From Cepaea nemoralis (Eukaryota > Mollusca > Gastropoda > Stylommatophora > Helicidae): DNA of 64,000 nucleotides. The DNA is taken from positions 1-64,000 of the forward strand of contig JACEFZ010004085.1 in assembly GCA_014155875.1 (NCBI GenBank), given 5' to 3'. Positions 1 to 9,581 of this stretch are shown here, in pieces. Under the pieces are notes generated by a model. It was not told the origin of the DNA. It ran no database searches and saw only the letters and a program-made list of their open reading frames with translations. Every line of letters begins with the position of its first letter. Position 1 is the first letter of the stretch. Made by a program: the position numbers and the translations under genes.

Positions 1-143
1 AGCATAAGGCACTTAACATGTAGGAATAATGTAAACTAAGCATAAGCAATGCACTACAACATTAAAATATGGAATAAACGAATTACGATAGATAAACTAA
101 TGAATTGTGTAATGTACACACATAATGTATTTCAACATTAGGA
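1..143. repeat. Degenerate AT-rich repeat, left part
   Basis: AT-rich sequence with loosely repeated motifs of the kind GTAAACTAA, CAATGCA and TACAACATT. The same motifs resume after the SINE at 158-394, so this looks like one old degenerate tandem repeat split by that insertion. No gene is seen. Confidence 0.45.
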
Positions 144-408
144 AATATATTTACTACTGGGATGCTCCGTGGCGAAGTGGTCAAGCCGCTTTGACTCGGG
201 CTCCGAAGGTTGTGGGTTCGATACCGGGCCGCGTCCTTCGTTTCACGGAATTAAATTTTTCGGAGACTCCTGTTGGTCGTCGCTAGAGCTACGGAGTTCG
301 TGTTTTGTGCGACGCTTTCCTGCGCTGCGGAAAGAGATCGAGCCATATGAGATAAACACGGTGCAATGAAGTCGACCCTGTCGACTTTTAAGCGAATATA
401 TTTTACTA
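144..408 (+). mobile_element. SINE-A copy with target-site duplication
   Basis: tRNA-derived SINE, body about 158-394. The pol III promoter head is visible: box A TGGCGAAGTGG at 170-180 and box B GGTTCGATACC at 215-225. The body then runs through a conserved block (CTACGGAGTTCGTG) to a 3' end GTGCAATGAAGTCGACC..GTCGACTTTTAAGCGA. It is flanked by AATATATTTACTA (144-156) and AATATATTTTACTA (395-408), which differ by one T and read as a target-site duplication. SINEs have no coding capacity and depend on a LINE for movement. Nine further full or partial copies lie in the window. Confidence 0.88.
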
Positions 409-505
409 AACATTAACAAATGCACTTCAACGAATAGTGTAAACTAAACATACCTGATGTATTACAATATTTTAAATATAGTAAACTAAACATTGACATA
501 TCGAG
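409..505. repeat. Degenerate AT-rich repeat, right part
   Basis: Continuation of the repeat seen at 1-143, with GTAAACTAAACAT occurring twice and TATTACAATATT once. No coding signal. Confidence 0.4.
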
Positions 506-652
506 GGAAGAGGCCGACACGTAAACGTTGGACGGAAGGAATAGCAGAGTCCATGGGAATATCGATATATGAAGCCTATAATCGGGCACTCTCACGAAGT
601 TTATACTTCACCTCTGACACCGCAAGGTACAAGAGGAACATGATGAGATGAG
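506..652 (+). pseudogene. LINE 3'-end coding fragment with pentanucleotide tail
   Basis: In one frame the sequence reads KRPTRKRWTEGIAESMGISI followed by YEAYNRALSRS. This matches the basic RGRPRKRW..GI pattern, followed by a Trp/Arg-rich stretch, at the C-terminus of many endonuclease-reverse transcriptase LINE proteins. The frame stops within the following (GATGA)n tract, as expected for a LINE 3' end with a simple-repeat tail. Only the last ~45 codons remain. The recognition rests on pattern memory. Confidence 0.55.
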
Positions 653-718
653 ATGAGATGAGATGAGATGAGATGAGATGAGATGAGATGAAATGAGATG
701 AAATGAGATGAGATGAGA
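639..718. repeat. (GATGA)n microsatellite
   Basis: Pentanucleotide tract with a few AAATG variants, directly following the LINE C-terminal fragment. It is probably the expanded LINE tail. Confidence 0.9.
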
Positions 719-834
719 TTGACATATCAACTATCACCTTTAATGAAACATCCAAATATCCCATGTCCACAAAACGACAGATAATAAACATGCATATTCA
801 AACCAACCCTATGCTACCAATCTCAACTTGGACT

Positions 835-1207
835 TTATCCAAATCACACTTTCGCAAAATCAACAAGATGAGATGCCTTGAGGAGAGCTGCCAACTTAAC
901 AATCCGAGACCGAGTAGAAATGCTAGTTGTCAGGACAGACTTTGGGATCAATCACCTTGTGCCACATTTATTGAAAGACAGAAGATCAAGTGGTTTGGAC
1001 ATGTCGTTAGAATGCAACACCATCAACTATCATCACTGGCCTTACATCAAGATCATCTGCGACGAGACCAGAGGATATCAAGAAGGAAAATGGAATTGAC
1101 GACATCAAAGACATTGTACAATCACACCGAATAATACTATCCAGTGAAGCCATCCTGCGCTGGAACGCAATTATTCTCCTCCACAACGCTTGACTGGCAG
1201 AAGTGGA
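835..1207 (+). pseudogene. LINE C-terminal fragment, frame-shifted
   Basis: Two overlapping frames carry pieces of one LINE C-terminus: LTIRDRVEMLVVRTDFGIN at about 895-955, then IERQKIKWFGHVVRM at about 970-1015. The second is the well-known KxxxxKWFGHVxRM block downstream of the RT domain in many invertebrate LINEs. Frame changes between the blocks show that the copy is dead. It ends directly in a (GAT)n tract at 1208. This type differs from LINE-a and LINE-b. Confidence 0.65.

Positions 1208-1293
<86 letters not shown>
1208..1293. repeat. (GAT)n microsatellite at LINE 3' end
   Basis: Nearly pure trinucleotide tract of about 28 units immediately after the LINE fragment, consistent with expansion of the element's 3' tail. 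Confidence 0.9.
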
Positions 1294-1368
1294 CGATTAA
1301 ACATTGACAATGTAAGACGACGTTAAGAATAGAATAGACTGAACATAAACAGTGCAATATACGCGGGT

Positions 1369-1630
1369 AAGTTAATAAGTAAGTCCACAATGGCTGTAGA
1401 AAAATAACTAAATATGATAACAACTTGAAACCAGTTTATTTGTATACATACATTGTCATTTATTTCTCAATATAATTCCACCACATTAATGCAGTTATCC
1501 CATAGTTTTATCAGTTCTCCCATACCGGCTGCATAGAACTGCGTGCTCTGTTTTCTAAACCACATTTTTACTACACATTCAACTTCGGCGTCATTCGCGA
1601 AATGTCTCCCGCCGAGGCGGGTTTTCTGTT
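1369..1630 (-). mobile_element. mariner 3'-end fragment
   Basis: Read on the minus strand this matches, with many substitutions, the end of the mariner copy at 20870-21660: the block GGGAGACATTTCGCGAATGA (here at about 1599-1618), the codons around FRKQSMQFY, and the terminal CTACAGCCAT segment. Only the last part of the transposase gene and the 3' untranslated end remain, so it is non-functional. Having the same family twice in opposite orientation shows that mariner is dispersed here. Confidence 0.75.
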
Positions 1631-1700
1631 ACAACTGGCACGATCGAACGGAACAGACCAAGGAGAAGACCAAGAAGTAAATACTGGATGGATAAGTTAT
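1627..1700 (+). pseudogene. Short LINE-a fragment
   Basis: About 70 bp matching the coding block that reads TTGKIEGNRPRGKPRSKYLD in the LINE-a copy at 36700-38235 (here GATCGAACGGAACAGACC and AGAAGTAAATACTGGATGG). It abuts the mariner fragment. Too short to be functional. Confidence 0.6.
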
Positions 1701-1710
1701 CTACAGGCAT

Positions 1711-2086
1711 ATGCGTTAAAACAACAAAGGTGATAAAAACTTTAAGGCATATTCAAAGTTTTCGTAAAAATAATGGATTTATTTTAGAAACGTGAAAATT
1801 TTCGAACCCATATTTCCCGCAAGGGGAACGGGAGAAGGGCCAAACATATACTCTGTGCACCACAAGTCGTATCTGGTATAATAAAGTGATAAAAACTTTA
1901 AAGGCATCTTCAAAGTTTTCGAAAAAATAATGGATCTATTTTAGATACGTAAAAATGTTCTAACTCTGAATATCATCGAAGCTACAATTTTAAGTGTGAA
2001 ATTTAAAGGAGAAGATGTACTATTGCCTCGCATCCCAATGATTCCAACAGATATGCCATTCGAATTCAAACGTCTGCAATTTTTGA

Positions 2087-2161
<75 letters not shown>

Positions 2162-2183
2162 GGTAGGTAGGTAGGTAGGTAGC

Positions 2184-2275
<92 letters not shown>

Positions 2276-2309
2276 CTATCGGGGTTGGGCGAAGCGGCCG
2301 TGTCAGCTA

Positions 2310-2312
<3 letters not shown>
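1711..2312 (-). repeat. Rep-I copy, minus strand
   Basis: The right end (2279-2312), read on the minus strand, is a head of the form TAGCTGACACGGCCGCTTCG, matching the plus-strand heads at 2388, 2617, 2765 and 3119. The interior holds two ~70-bp direct repeats (about 1729-1798 and 1885-1955). Their reverse complements match 3312-3358 inside the plus-strand Rep-I copy. It contains the (ACAG)n and (GATA)n tracts at 2080-2275. No ORF of note. Probably a non-autonomous mobile element of unknown class. Confidence 0.55.
2080..2275. repeat. (ACAG)n then (GATA)n microsatellites
   Basis: About 20 ACAG units, a short GGTA bridge, then about 27 GATA units with a single TAG interruption near 2230. Confidence 0.95.
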
Positions 2313-2360
<48 letters not shown>

Positions 2361-2383
2361 ATATATTATATATATATATATAC
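2311..2383. repeat. (TA)n tract at the centre of an inverted pair
   Basis: Alternating TA with two TATTA interruptions. It lies between two oppositely oriented Rep-I heads (2279-2312 and 2384-2411). Confidence 0.9.
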
Positions 2384-2481
2384 CACTAGCTGACCCGGCC
2401 CGGCTTCGCCCAGTCCCTGGTGGGGAGCATCTCATTTAATTCATATAAGTAGGCATATAAGTTCTCGTTCCCGTTACCGAC

Positions 2482-2557
<76 letters not shown>

Positions 2558-2728
2558 AGTATGTATGTATGTATGTATGTCTTTCTGTCTGTCTTTCTGT
2601 CTGTCTGTCTGTCTGACCCGGCCCGGCATCGCCCAACTCCTGGTGTGGAGTATCTCATTTAATTCATATAAGTAGTCATATAAGCTCCCGTTCCCGTTCC
2701 CGACTATCTATCTGTCTGTCTGTCTATA

Positions 2729-2765
<37 letters not shown>

Positions 2766-2850
2766 GATCCGGCCCGGCTTCGCCCAGCCCCTGATGGCGA
2801 GCATCTCATTTAATTCATATAAGTAGTCATATAAGTTCCCGTTCCCGACT

Positions 2851-2881
<31 letters not shown>

Positions 2882-2920
2882 CCTCCCTCTCTGTCTGTCT
2901 GTCTGTCTGCCTGTCTGTCT
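2384..2920 (+). repeat. Tandem Rep-I heads with (CTGT)n spacers
   Basis: Three successive units start CTGACCCGGCCCGGC or CTGATCCGGCCCGGC at about 2388, 2617 and 2765. Each continues through CATCTCATTTAATTCATATAAG to GTTCCCGTT..CGAC and then a (CTGT)n tract of different length. The higher-order unit is therefore an ~85-bp head plus a variable microsatellite. Confidence 0.8.
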
Positions 2921-3110
2921 AATCATTTATTGGTTGCAGTTAGAACAACCTTAGATAAACGAAGACCAACTTACAAAAAGCATTAGAAAGAGCACTTGAA
3001 AGATCTTTACATCTTCCCCAACAATTAACTTGGGTAAATGGAGCGGCGGCAGCAGCATCAGCAGAAGAAGGAAAAGGAGGAGTAGACAACTGCAGCGAAA
3101 AGGTGGGTCT
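2921..3110. other. Unassigned sequence
   Basis: Mixed sequence with a short GCAGCAGCATCAGCAGAAG purine/CAG-rich patch near 3046-3070. Nothing recognised. Confidence 0.3.
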
Positions 3111-3702
3111 GTCTATCTATCTGACCCGGCGTGGCTTCGCCCAGCTCCTGGCGGGTAGCGTCTCATTAAATTCATACAACAAAAAAAGTAACTTAAAAGA
3201 ATGTCCTTCCACACACCATCCATTATTTTTAATGAAAACTCTTTCTAATCACCTGCATGACTACAGTAACTTCTTAAGCATAAAAAGATGAGTTACAATG
3301 TTATGCATTGTGCATTATTTTTATGAAAACTTTGAAAATGCCTTAAAGATTGTATCATTATTTATTATAACTCATATGCCGGTACATAACTATAGACACA
3401 GAGTTTATAAATCTTTGAAAACGATGCCACAATATGACTATAAGGTATACAGAAAAGTTATTCCCCTTGAAATAACTTTTACAGAGTTAGGTCCCCTGAG
3501 ATATATGAAATTATAATGAAAAATGGAAAATTAAATAATATTGGGTAAGCAGCCGATTTCACACTAAAAAATATGGCAGTGGTATGAAAGGAAGACGTGT
3601 AGAAATTTCATCTCAATCGGATGGGCCGTTCGCGAGCGCATAAAGGACATATGGATATACAGACAGACAGACAGACAGACGGAGATCGCCTTTTTATATA
3701 TA

Positions 3703-3713
<11 letters not shown>
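3111..3713 (+). repeat. Rep-I copy, plus strand, most complete
   Basis: It starts with the head TCTGACCCGGCGTGGCTTCG and ends in a block near 3603-3640 (AATTTCATCTCAATCGGATGGGCCGTT) followed by (ACAG)n and an AT-rich terminus. That 3' arrangement, a conserved AATTTCAT..ATCGG..GCCGTT block then a short tetranucleotide tract and TATAA-like end, is widespread at the ends of invertebrate RTE-related and other non-autonomous repeats. The two small ORFs inside have no recognisable motif. Class not decided. Confidence 0.6.

Positions 3714-3786
<73 letters not shown>
3703..3786. repeat. (TA)n microsatellite
   Basis: About 40 uninterrupted TA units directly at the end of the Rep-I copy. Confidence 0.95.
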
Positions 3787-3789
<3 letters not shown>

Positions 3790-3810
3790 TGTCTGTCTTG
3801 TCTGGCTTGT

Positions 3811-3852
<42 letters not shown>

Positions 3853-4010
3853 CTTGTCCGCCCCTCCCTCTCTACACCGAATTCTATCCATCCCCACCTA
3901 CACATCTACTTACCTATCTACCTACATACCCAGCTGCCTGTCTGTCTGTCTGTATGTCTGTCTGTCGGTATGCCTGTCTTGTTATCTATTTGTCTGTCTA
4001 TCAATGCATC
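3787..4010. repeat. (CTGT)n and related tetranucleotides
   Basis: CTGT/CTAC-type repeats, imperfect. The Cys/Leu/Ser/Val-rich frames here are artefacts of the repeat. Confidence 0.85.
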
Positions 4011-4448
4011 TACCCCGCGGTTGGTAATAAAAATGACAGCTCAGAGTTTAGACAATCTATGCAGTCTTCCCCTTGCAGTTTCATAAACCCCTAGAATATT
4101 TCATGTCAAGAAATATCTCGGCGGTATTTGAACAATTTAGCGGATATTGCCCAAGAGCCACTTGCCATATGGGCGGCTACAGACTACAATAACTCCAGGG
4201 GACAGGGGGGCTGGTCGTTTTGAAGGCAGGGCAAGGTTTAGCATTAGGTGATGTGTATTGATATAGCGGCGATATTACCTCTTGACTCTTGTTGTTTTTC
4301 TCTGGAAGCATTCTGGACATAAGAATGTGTGACGACAGAAGTCTGGCTTTGCTGTGATGTTCTTTGGGGACAGTAGACTAAGCTTGGTCAACATGATAGA
4401 ACATTTGGGCAGACAGACTGGACATCCTGGCAAAACGACAGACAGACG
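4011..4448. other. Unassigned sequence, no gene seen
   Basis: Non-repetitive at sight, with no ORF of length or motif to support a gene. Ends in a short ACAGACAG patch. Confidence 0.3.
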
Positions 4449-5400
4449 GGTAGGTAGGTGGGTTTGGTAGGTAAGTAGATGTGTAGGTAGGAATATAGGT
4501 AGATAGGTAATTAGTTAGGTAATTAGAATGATTAACAATGAAAATGACAGATCGCTAGGCAGGTAATTTAATTATGTTGGTAGTTAGGTAGGTAGGTAGG
4601 TAGGTAGGTATATAGGTAGGTAGATAATTAGATAGGTAATTAGAATGATTGACGGAGAAAATGACAGATCGATAGGCATGTAAATAGTTATATAGGTAGG
4701 TAGGTAGGTAGGTAATTAGGTAGGTAGGTAGGTAGCTAGGTAGGTAGGTAGGTACGTTATTCTTCTTTTCATTAGATACTGTAGATATATGTTTGTAGAT
4801 ATGTAGAAAAGTATGTAGATAGTTAGATAGATAGATAGGTAATTCAATATACTGACAGACAATTCAATAAGTTTTACAGACAAACAGACATTATATTTAT
4901 ACAGAAAGACAGACAGTCACATAAACAGATAAGTAGGTGTGTTGATAGGTAGACTGGTAGGTAGGTAACAAGGTCGACTGGTTGATGGATAGGTAGGTAT
5001 AAAGTTAGGTAGATAATTAAATTGATACATAATTATATAGATATATTGGTAGACACACAGAGAGGATATGCGTAGGTAGGTAAATTGATACGTATATCGG
5101 TAAGTAGATAGTCATGTAGATTGGTTATAGATAGATAGGAAGACAGGTAGGTAGCTAATTAGATAGATAATTAGATAAGTTTGTTGGTAGACACACATAA
5201 ATTGATATGTAGACAGACAAATAGATAGGGTAGTTGGTTGGTAGATCGATAGGTAGGTAGCTATGTAGGTTGTGTGATAGATAATTAAGTAGATAAACAA
5301 GTAGATAGGTAGGTAGGTAGGTAGGTAGGTAGGTAGGTAGGTAGGTAGGTAGGTAGGTAGGTAATTTGATAGATGATAAGACTGATAGACACACAGAGCG
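4449..5400. repeat. (GTAG)n region, imperfect
   Basis: Nearly 1 kb of GTAG/ATAG/GTAA tetranucleotides, purest at 5308-5362. A segment containing TAATTAGAATGATT and AAAATGACAGATCG recurs near 4510-4555 and 4628-4670, so blocks of the tract were duplicated. Minus-strand Tyr/Leu/Pro/Thr frames are repeat artefacts. Confidence 0.9.
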
Positions 5401-5460
5401 GATATGCAAGACAGACAGTTCCATAAGTTGTACGCGATCAATTTTAAAGGGACAATAACC

Positions 5461-5907
5461 ACTAGAAACAGTGGTTTCTCAACCTTTTTCGGCCTCGTGT
5501 CCCATTCACCATATTTTCAGAACGTCATTCTCTTCCCCCCCCCCCCCTTTTCGTATTTCCTACATAAAAATTTTTTTCCGTGCCCCCCCCCCCCTACATC
5601 ATATTTTTACAACGTCATTCCCCCCTTTCGTATTACCTACCTATAATCCTGCCCCTACACAGTATACGTAATAATGAAAGCACATACCAAAACAAGTCTA
5701 AAAAGTCCACATAAGACGTTATTTGTGGGTCTACTTACTTTATAAAATGAATTTTAGAAGGAGTGAGACGTACAGAACAGTAAAGTAAGAAGGGAAAAAC
5801 GTTATGAAGTAATGGGTTCTTGTATTAACACGATCTTGAAATAATCTTCATCCCCCCCCCCCCCCCGGAAAACCTAACATTCCCCCCTGTCACCACTGCA
5901 CTAGAAC
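5461..5907. mobile_element. Candidate hAT-type MITE
   Basis: The left end at 5469 reads CAGTGGTTTCTCAACCTTTT, the form of many hAT termini. The right end near 5898 reads CACCACTG(C), complementary to CAGTGGTG. The flanks are ACTAGAAA (5461-5468) and ACTAGAAC (5900-5907), 7 of 8 identical and of the 8-bp length hAT elements generate. The interior has three copies of an ACGTCATTC-containing segment and several poly-C runs, and no ORF. The short right TIR keeps this tentative. Confidence 0.5.
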
Positions 5908-5938
5908 ATAATCTTTTAATGAGGCTAAATACACAATA

Positions 5939-6160
5939 GCCGGTCTCCCTGGCCTAGGTGTTAAACGACTTTCTTCGTAATCCCGTTTATCCACGTGAGG
6001 TAACGCAGCGCGCAAGAATTGGTAGCGGTTCTGGTCGCGCTGGTAACTTACGGGATAAGTGAGCCGGCTGCTCAGAAAACTACTGAGCGTAATCTTGCCA
6101 AGAAATCAACAACAGGTGTAAAATGCTGGTGTTGACAGCGATGTCCTATAAACGATATGC
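5939..6160 (+). mobile_element. SINE-C copy, diverged or chimeric
   Basis: The right part (6065-6155) matches SINE-C: CTGAGCGTAATCTTGCCAAG, then a GTTGACAGCGATGTCCTATA end. The left head has a different tRNA-like sequence (GGTCTCCCTGGCCTAGGTG), so it may be a chimera of two SINE heads or a distinct subfamily. Confidence 0.6.
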
Positions 6161-6848
6161 CAAAGGAAAAAAAAAATACACAATGGGCACAGCCACTGGA
6201 GAAAGCAGATTTCTTTAGTATGCCCTGGGCAAATGTAAAATGTAAGAGAACACATTACACGATGGTTGGGATTCAAGAGGGACAGCGAAAAGCACATCGT
6301 GGTACTTCGAACTTAAAAGTATTTATATTACGAACACCAGGTTACTTGCTTAACAGCGGGGTCTACAAACTCTGGCAGCACGACCGCATCTTAAGGAAGA
6401 CAAATGGAACTAAGGTCATGTTTTATGCCATTCGTCCTAGATTCAAACATCATTCAGTAGCGCATAGGGTCTCGTGCCAGTACTGGCGAGAATTCACTGG
6501 CTGAGGGTAATTAGATCCAATACAAACATTTGAACTCTTCTAAAGGCTCTAGGAATACAATGACAGTGACTTAACAATAGAACTACGCTACTTGTCAGTG
6601 TGGCTTGATATGTAGTTAGTTGTATGTTTCTGAATGTTTGATGAGTGACCTGTGAGTGCATTTGAGTCTGACGATGATGATAGTATTGCCAGGCAGGTGA
6701 TGGGACTTACATTTGTTTTTCTTGTCCAATTAATTTTTTTGTCTTTGTTAGCCAGTCTCTATAAAGTTATATTTCCATTTTCCAAATTCTATAGTGTCTG
6801 CGATAGTGCTTATTTTCATTGTTAGCTCCTATACCTCAGATATCCGTA

Positions 6849-6850
<2 letters not shown>
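6161..6850. other. Unassigned sequence
   Basis: A 115-codon plus-strand frame runs at 6157-6504, starting within the SINE-C end. It has no recognisable domain and I do not call it a gene. The remainder is AT-rich with no feature. Confidence 0.3.
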
Positions 6851-6889
<39 letters not shown>

Positions 6890-6890
6890 T
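6851..6890. repeat. (GTT)n microsatellite
   Basis: About 12 GTT units. Confidence 0.9.
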
Positions 6891-6902
6891 TTTAAACATT
6901 CG

Positions 6903-7068
6903 CTGGTGTTTAACTCAAGCGTTGTCCATACATGTACTACTACTTTTGGTGCACTGGAGTGATTTATGCACGTGAATTAGCTTTCCATATTACGCTTGTC
7001 CCTCGCCATTGGGCGAACCTACTCCGACATCTGAGGTACTATTACTTTACGTCCCTCTGGTCATGGAC
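6903..7068 (-). mobile_element. SINE-B partial copy
   Basis: Matches the 3' body of SINE-B as seen at 24383-24650: TTTAACTCAAGCGTTGTCCA, a TAGCTTTCC block, CCTCGCCATTGGGCGAACC, then GAGGTACTATTACTTTACGTCC. The tRNA-like head is missing, and a SINE-C copy begins at the junction. Confidence 0.75.
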
Positions 7069-7312
7069 GGCCGCTCCGTGGCGAAAGGTTCACGGACGCA
7101 GTTCGTAATCTCACATACCCGAAGTTCTAAACACAGCTGCGGGTGATTTGGCAGCAGACCGCCTTGCGTTGGTTTTCTACGAAATGGTATGGTTGCCTGT
7201 CGTTCCGAAGGCAATGGCAAATTACTGAACGTAAACTTTCCAAGAGATCACAACAGCAAAATATGTTGGTGTTGATTGTGACGTCCTGTAAAGGATATGC
7301 AACTAACTTTAA
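7069..7312 (+). mobile_element. SINE-C copy, full length
   Basis: Starts CCGCTCCGTGGCGAAAGG (box A-like), then the SINE-C body: CACAGCTGC..GATTTGGCAGCAGACCGCC, CGTTCCGAAGGCAATGGCAA, GAACGTAAACTTTCCAAGAG, and the end GACGTCCTGTAAAGGATATG CAACTAAC. SINE-C is among the most frequent families in this window, with ten copies. Confidence 0.85.
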
Positions 7313-7860
7313 CTAGTCAATGACTAGAATCTTCTTGTTTCGTCTTGCTCTATCTCTGCTGTCAGAAATCTGTCTAATATTTACTGTACGTTCCAATTTT
7401 TCTTTTCTCATAACGTGCCAAGATTGTTTGTTATAAACTGATTTGCTTCTGTTTATTGTCTAGTTGTGCAGGATTTACAGCCATATTATAACACATGTTG
7501 TTTGTGACATTTGGAGTTTGTTTATTTTCCCCTAAACCCCAGCGACAAGAATCCACTCTGCTGGGTATCCACCTTGTAACGGTTAAGGGGCTTACATGAT
7601 CCGGTAGCACAGCTACTGGTAGGGTCTCCCATATAGGTGAGATCAAAGATTTGAGATTAGACGCAGCAATACACAAACCTGCTGCCTTGAAGGTAGACTG
7701 GGGACACAGCAACCCCGAACAAAAGCTGATTGAAGTCGGATGTGCTGAGCCACAGGCTTGACGAAACAAGGTAACGCATTTCCCCTTATGGTGTCACAAT
7801 GGCGTGGATGTACTATGAGGTGTTTCGTTGTATAAAATGTAGTTTTTGCTTGTCATACGC
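7313..7860. other. Unassigned sequence
   Basis: A minus-strand frame of 112 codons (7431-7769) has no recognised domain. On the plus strand a stretch near 7587-7660 (GGGGCTTACATGATCCGGTA, GGTGAGATCAAAG) looks like part of a dispersed element, but no second copy was found here. A short LINE-like patch (TTTTCTTTTCTCATAACGTG) lies near 7398-7420. Confidence 0.3.
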
Positions 7861-7865
7861 TGTTC

Positions 7866-8000
7866 TTCGTTAGTTAGTTAGTTAGTCAGTTAGTCAGTTA
7901 GTCAGTATGTTAGTTAGTTAGTTAGGTTAGTTAGTTAGTTAGTTAAGGGGGTTGGTTGGTTGGTTAGTTAGTTAGTTAGGTAGGTAGGTAGGTAGGTAAT
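7866..8000. repeat. (TTAG)n / (GTTG)n / (GTAG)n microsatellite
   Basis: Imperfect tetranucleotide tract. Not a telomeric repeat: the unit is four bases, not TTAGGG or TTAGG. Confidence 0.9.
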
Positions 8001-8130
8001 TGCGATTCCAACTTCACAGTAACGGGTCGTCCCCATTATGATCTGTTCCTGTGCCAGTGAATATCACACAAAATGCCCTCACTGCCCCATGTGAAAAATG
8101 AAACAGACAGGAGTCTCGACAAACCAACAA
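8001..8130. repeat. Rep-D copy
   Basis: Sequence ATTCCAACTTCACAGTAACG through GGTCGTCCCC, TTCCTGTGCCAGTGAATAT, CCTCACTGCCCCATGTG and GACAGGAGTCTCGACAAACC recurs at 61771-61905, and both copies have TTAG-type repeats on their left. A dispersed repeat of unknown class. Confidence 0.7.
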
Positions 8131-8560
8131 TTATTTGTTATTTGTTTTTGTTGTTGTTGTTGTTCATTTCTGTTGTGCGCCTCTTTTCCGATGCATCCTT
8201 GGACCAGTGGTGCACCTCCCACCTGAGTTGAATTGAGTAAAGAACCGATGTAATTCCATTCGGGGCATTCCCATAAGCGCTCAGATATGGTAATAAAGAT
8301 ATGGTGAAATAAATGAGTGTGTGTGGAAGAGCAACCGAAATCAATCATGTTCAAGGTCTCTGCGGATAATTTTGATGAACTAATAAGCAGTCACAATGGG
8401 TACTGGACTCGGTAAAGGACGTTTGATCAATAGATGGCTTTGTTATGCTGATGCTTGATATCCCATAGGCTGCTAATTTCCGTGTTCATTTCAATGATTC
8501 TCAAACAAGAGTAGTCTATAGGGCACACCTAAAACATAAACACTACCTCCTGCCACACAG

Positions 8561-8561
<1 letters not shown>
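8131..8561. other. Unassigned sequence
   Basis: Short (GTT)n at 8147-8165. The rest shows no gene or recognised repeat. Confidence 0.3.

Positions 8562-8611
<50 letters not shown>
8562..8611. repeat. (TTA)n microsatellite
   Basis: About 16 TTA units. Confidence 0.95.
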
Positions 8612-8669
8612 GTCATCTGTCATCTACTGTTTATAGTACCTTTCAGTGTGTGGGGGTGGGCGGGGAGAG

Positions 8670-8761
8670 AGTGGGGGGGGGGGGGGGGGGGGGTTTAAGC
8701 CTGAAGATATAAGGCCGCCTGGCAATTGCAGTCGCCGCGAACTGTGCAGGTTAGGATTTTC

Positions 8762-8832
<71 letters not shown>

Positions 8833-8846
8833 ATTATTATTATTAT
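8670..8846. repeat. Poly-G run, SINE-H tail and (TTA)n
   Basis: A run of about 23 G at 8671-8693 is followed by AAGGCCGCCTGGCAATTGCA GTCGCCGCGAACTGTG (8711-8746), also found near 35624 and, inverted, near 53450. It then runs into about 28 TTA units (8761-8846). Confidence 0.75.
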
Positions 8847-8916
8847 GTGAATAGAAAAGCATGCCTACAAAGATCCTTTCCACGCAACATCGATTAATTA
8901 GCAATTATTTATATTA

Positions 8917-9172
8917 CGGTGCTGTGGCTAAGGAGCAGTCAACGCGCTTTCCCAATTCCCCGACATATAGAGTGAAGGGTTTGAAATTAGTCGTATACGA
9001 TTTGGAAGCGAACCGCCTTGCGCTGATTTCGGTGGTATGCGCATCGGTAGTTTGGAAAGTAAATTTAAACTACTGAAAGTAAATCATTGTCAAGTAAATC
9101 ACAAACAGCCAAATTACACTGGAATTACCCTAGGGTTGATTGCGATGTCTTGTAAGGGACACACAGCTAGAT
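8917..9172 (+). mobile_element. SINE-C copy, strongly diverged
   Basis: Head GGTGCTGTGGCTAAGGAG with a box A-like motif, then GATTTGGAAGCGAACCGCCT TGCG, a CACAAACAGCCAAAT patch and a GATTGCGATGTCTTGTAAGG end in SINE-C order. Many substitutions and a ~20-bp direct repeat (GAAAGTAAAT/CAAGTAAATC) mark it as old. Confidence 0.6.
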
Positions 9173-9359
9173 TATATCTGAGTTACTATAAAATAGGAGA
9201 ATATGTAGGTCTGAAATGTACAGTATTAAAGCTATGTCAATTAAATGATTGATCTATACCATATCAAAAATGGATCTGAAGCAATGAGCATAAAAGATGG
9301 TAGTGATAATAAGCAACGTAGTGTTCGTGGTAGCAGGAGAAGACGATGAATTTGTGCAC

Positions 9360-9531
9360 TGAGATGATGGTGGTGATGATTATGATGATGATGATATGAT
9401 GATAATAATTAACACGTTGTTGATGATGAATATCATATTATAATGATAATAAAATTATGATGATGATGCGATTGGTCATGATGACGATGGTAATGATGAT
9501 GAATATGATAATGATGATGACAATGATGATA

Positions 9532-9581
<50 letters not shown>

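Noticed and set aside
170..225. True tRNA gene from good A and B boxes
   Set aside because: The head is followed by a conserved SINE body and TSD, and the same head recurs many times. The same reasoning excludes 23838-23905, 24021-24096 and 35725-35782.
6157..6504. 115-codon plus-strand frame as a small gene
   Set aside because: Begins inside a SINE-C end, has no domain, and no second line of support.
7431..7769. 112-codon minus-strand frame as a gene
   Set aside because: No motif recognised; the plus strand of the same stretch looks like dispersed-repeat sequence.
7866..8000. Interstitial telomere repeat
   Set aside because: The unit is TTAG, not TTAGGG or TTAGG, and it decays into GTTG and GTAG.
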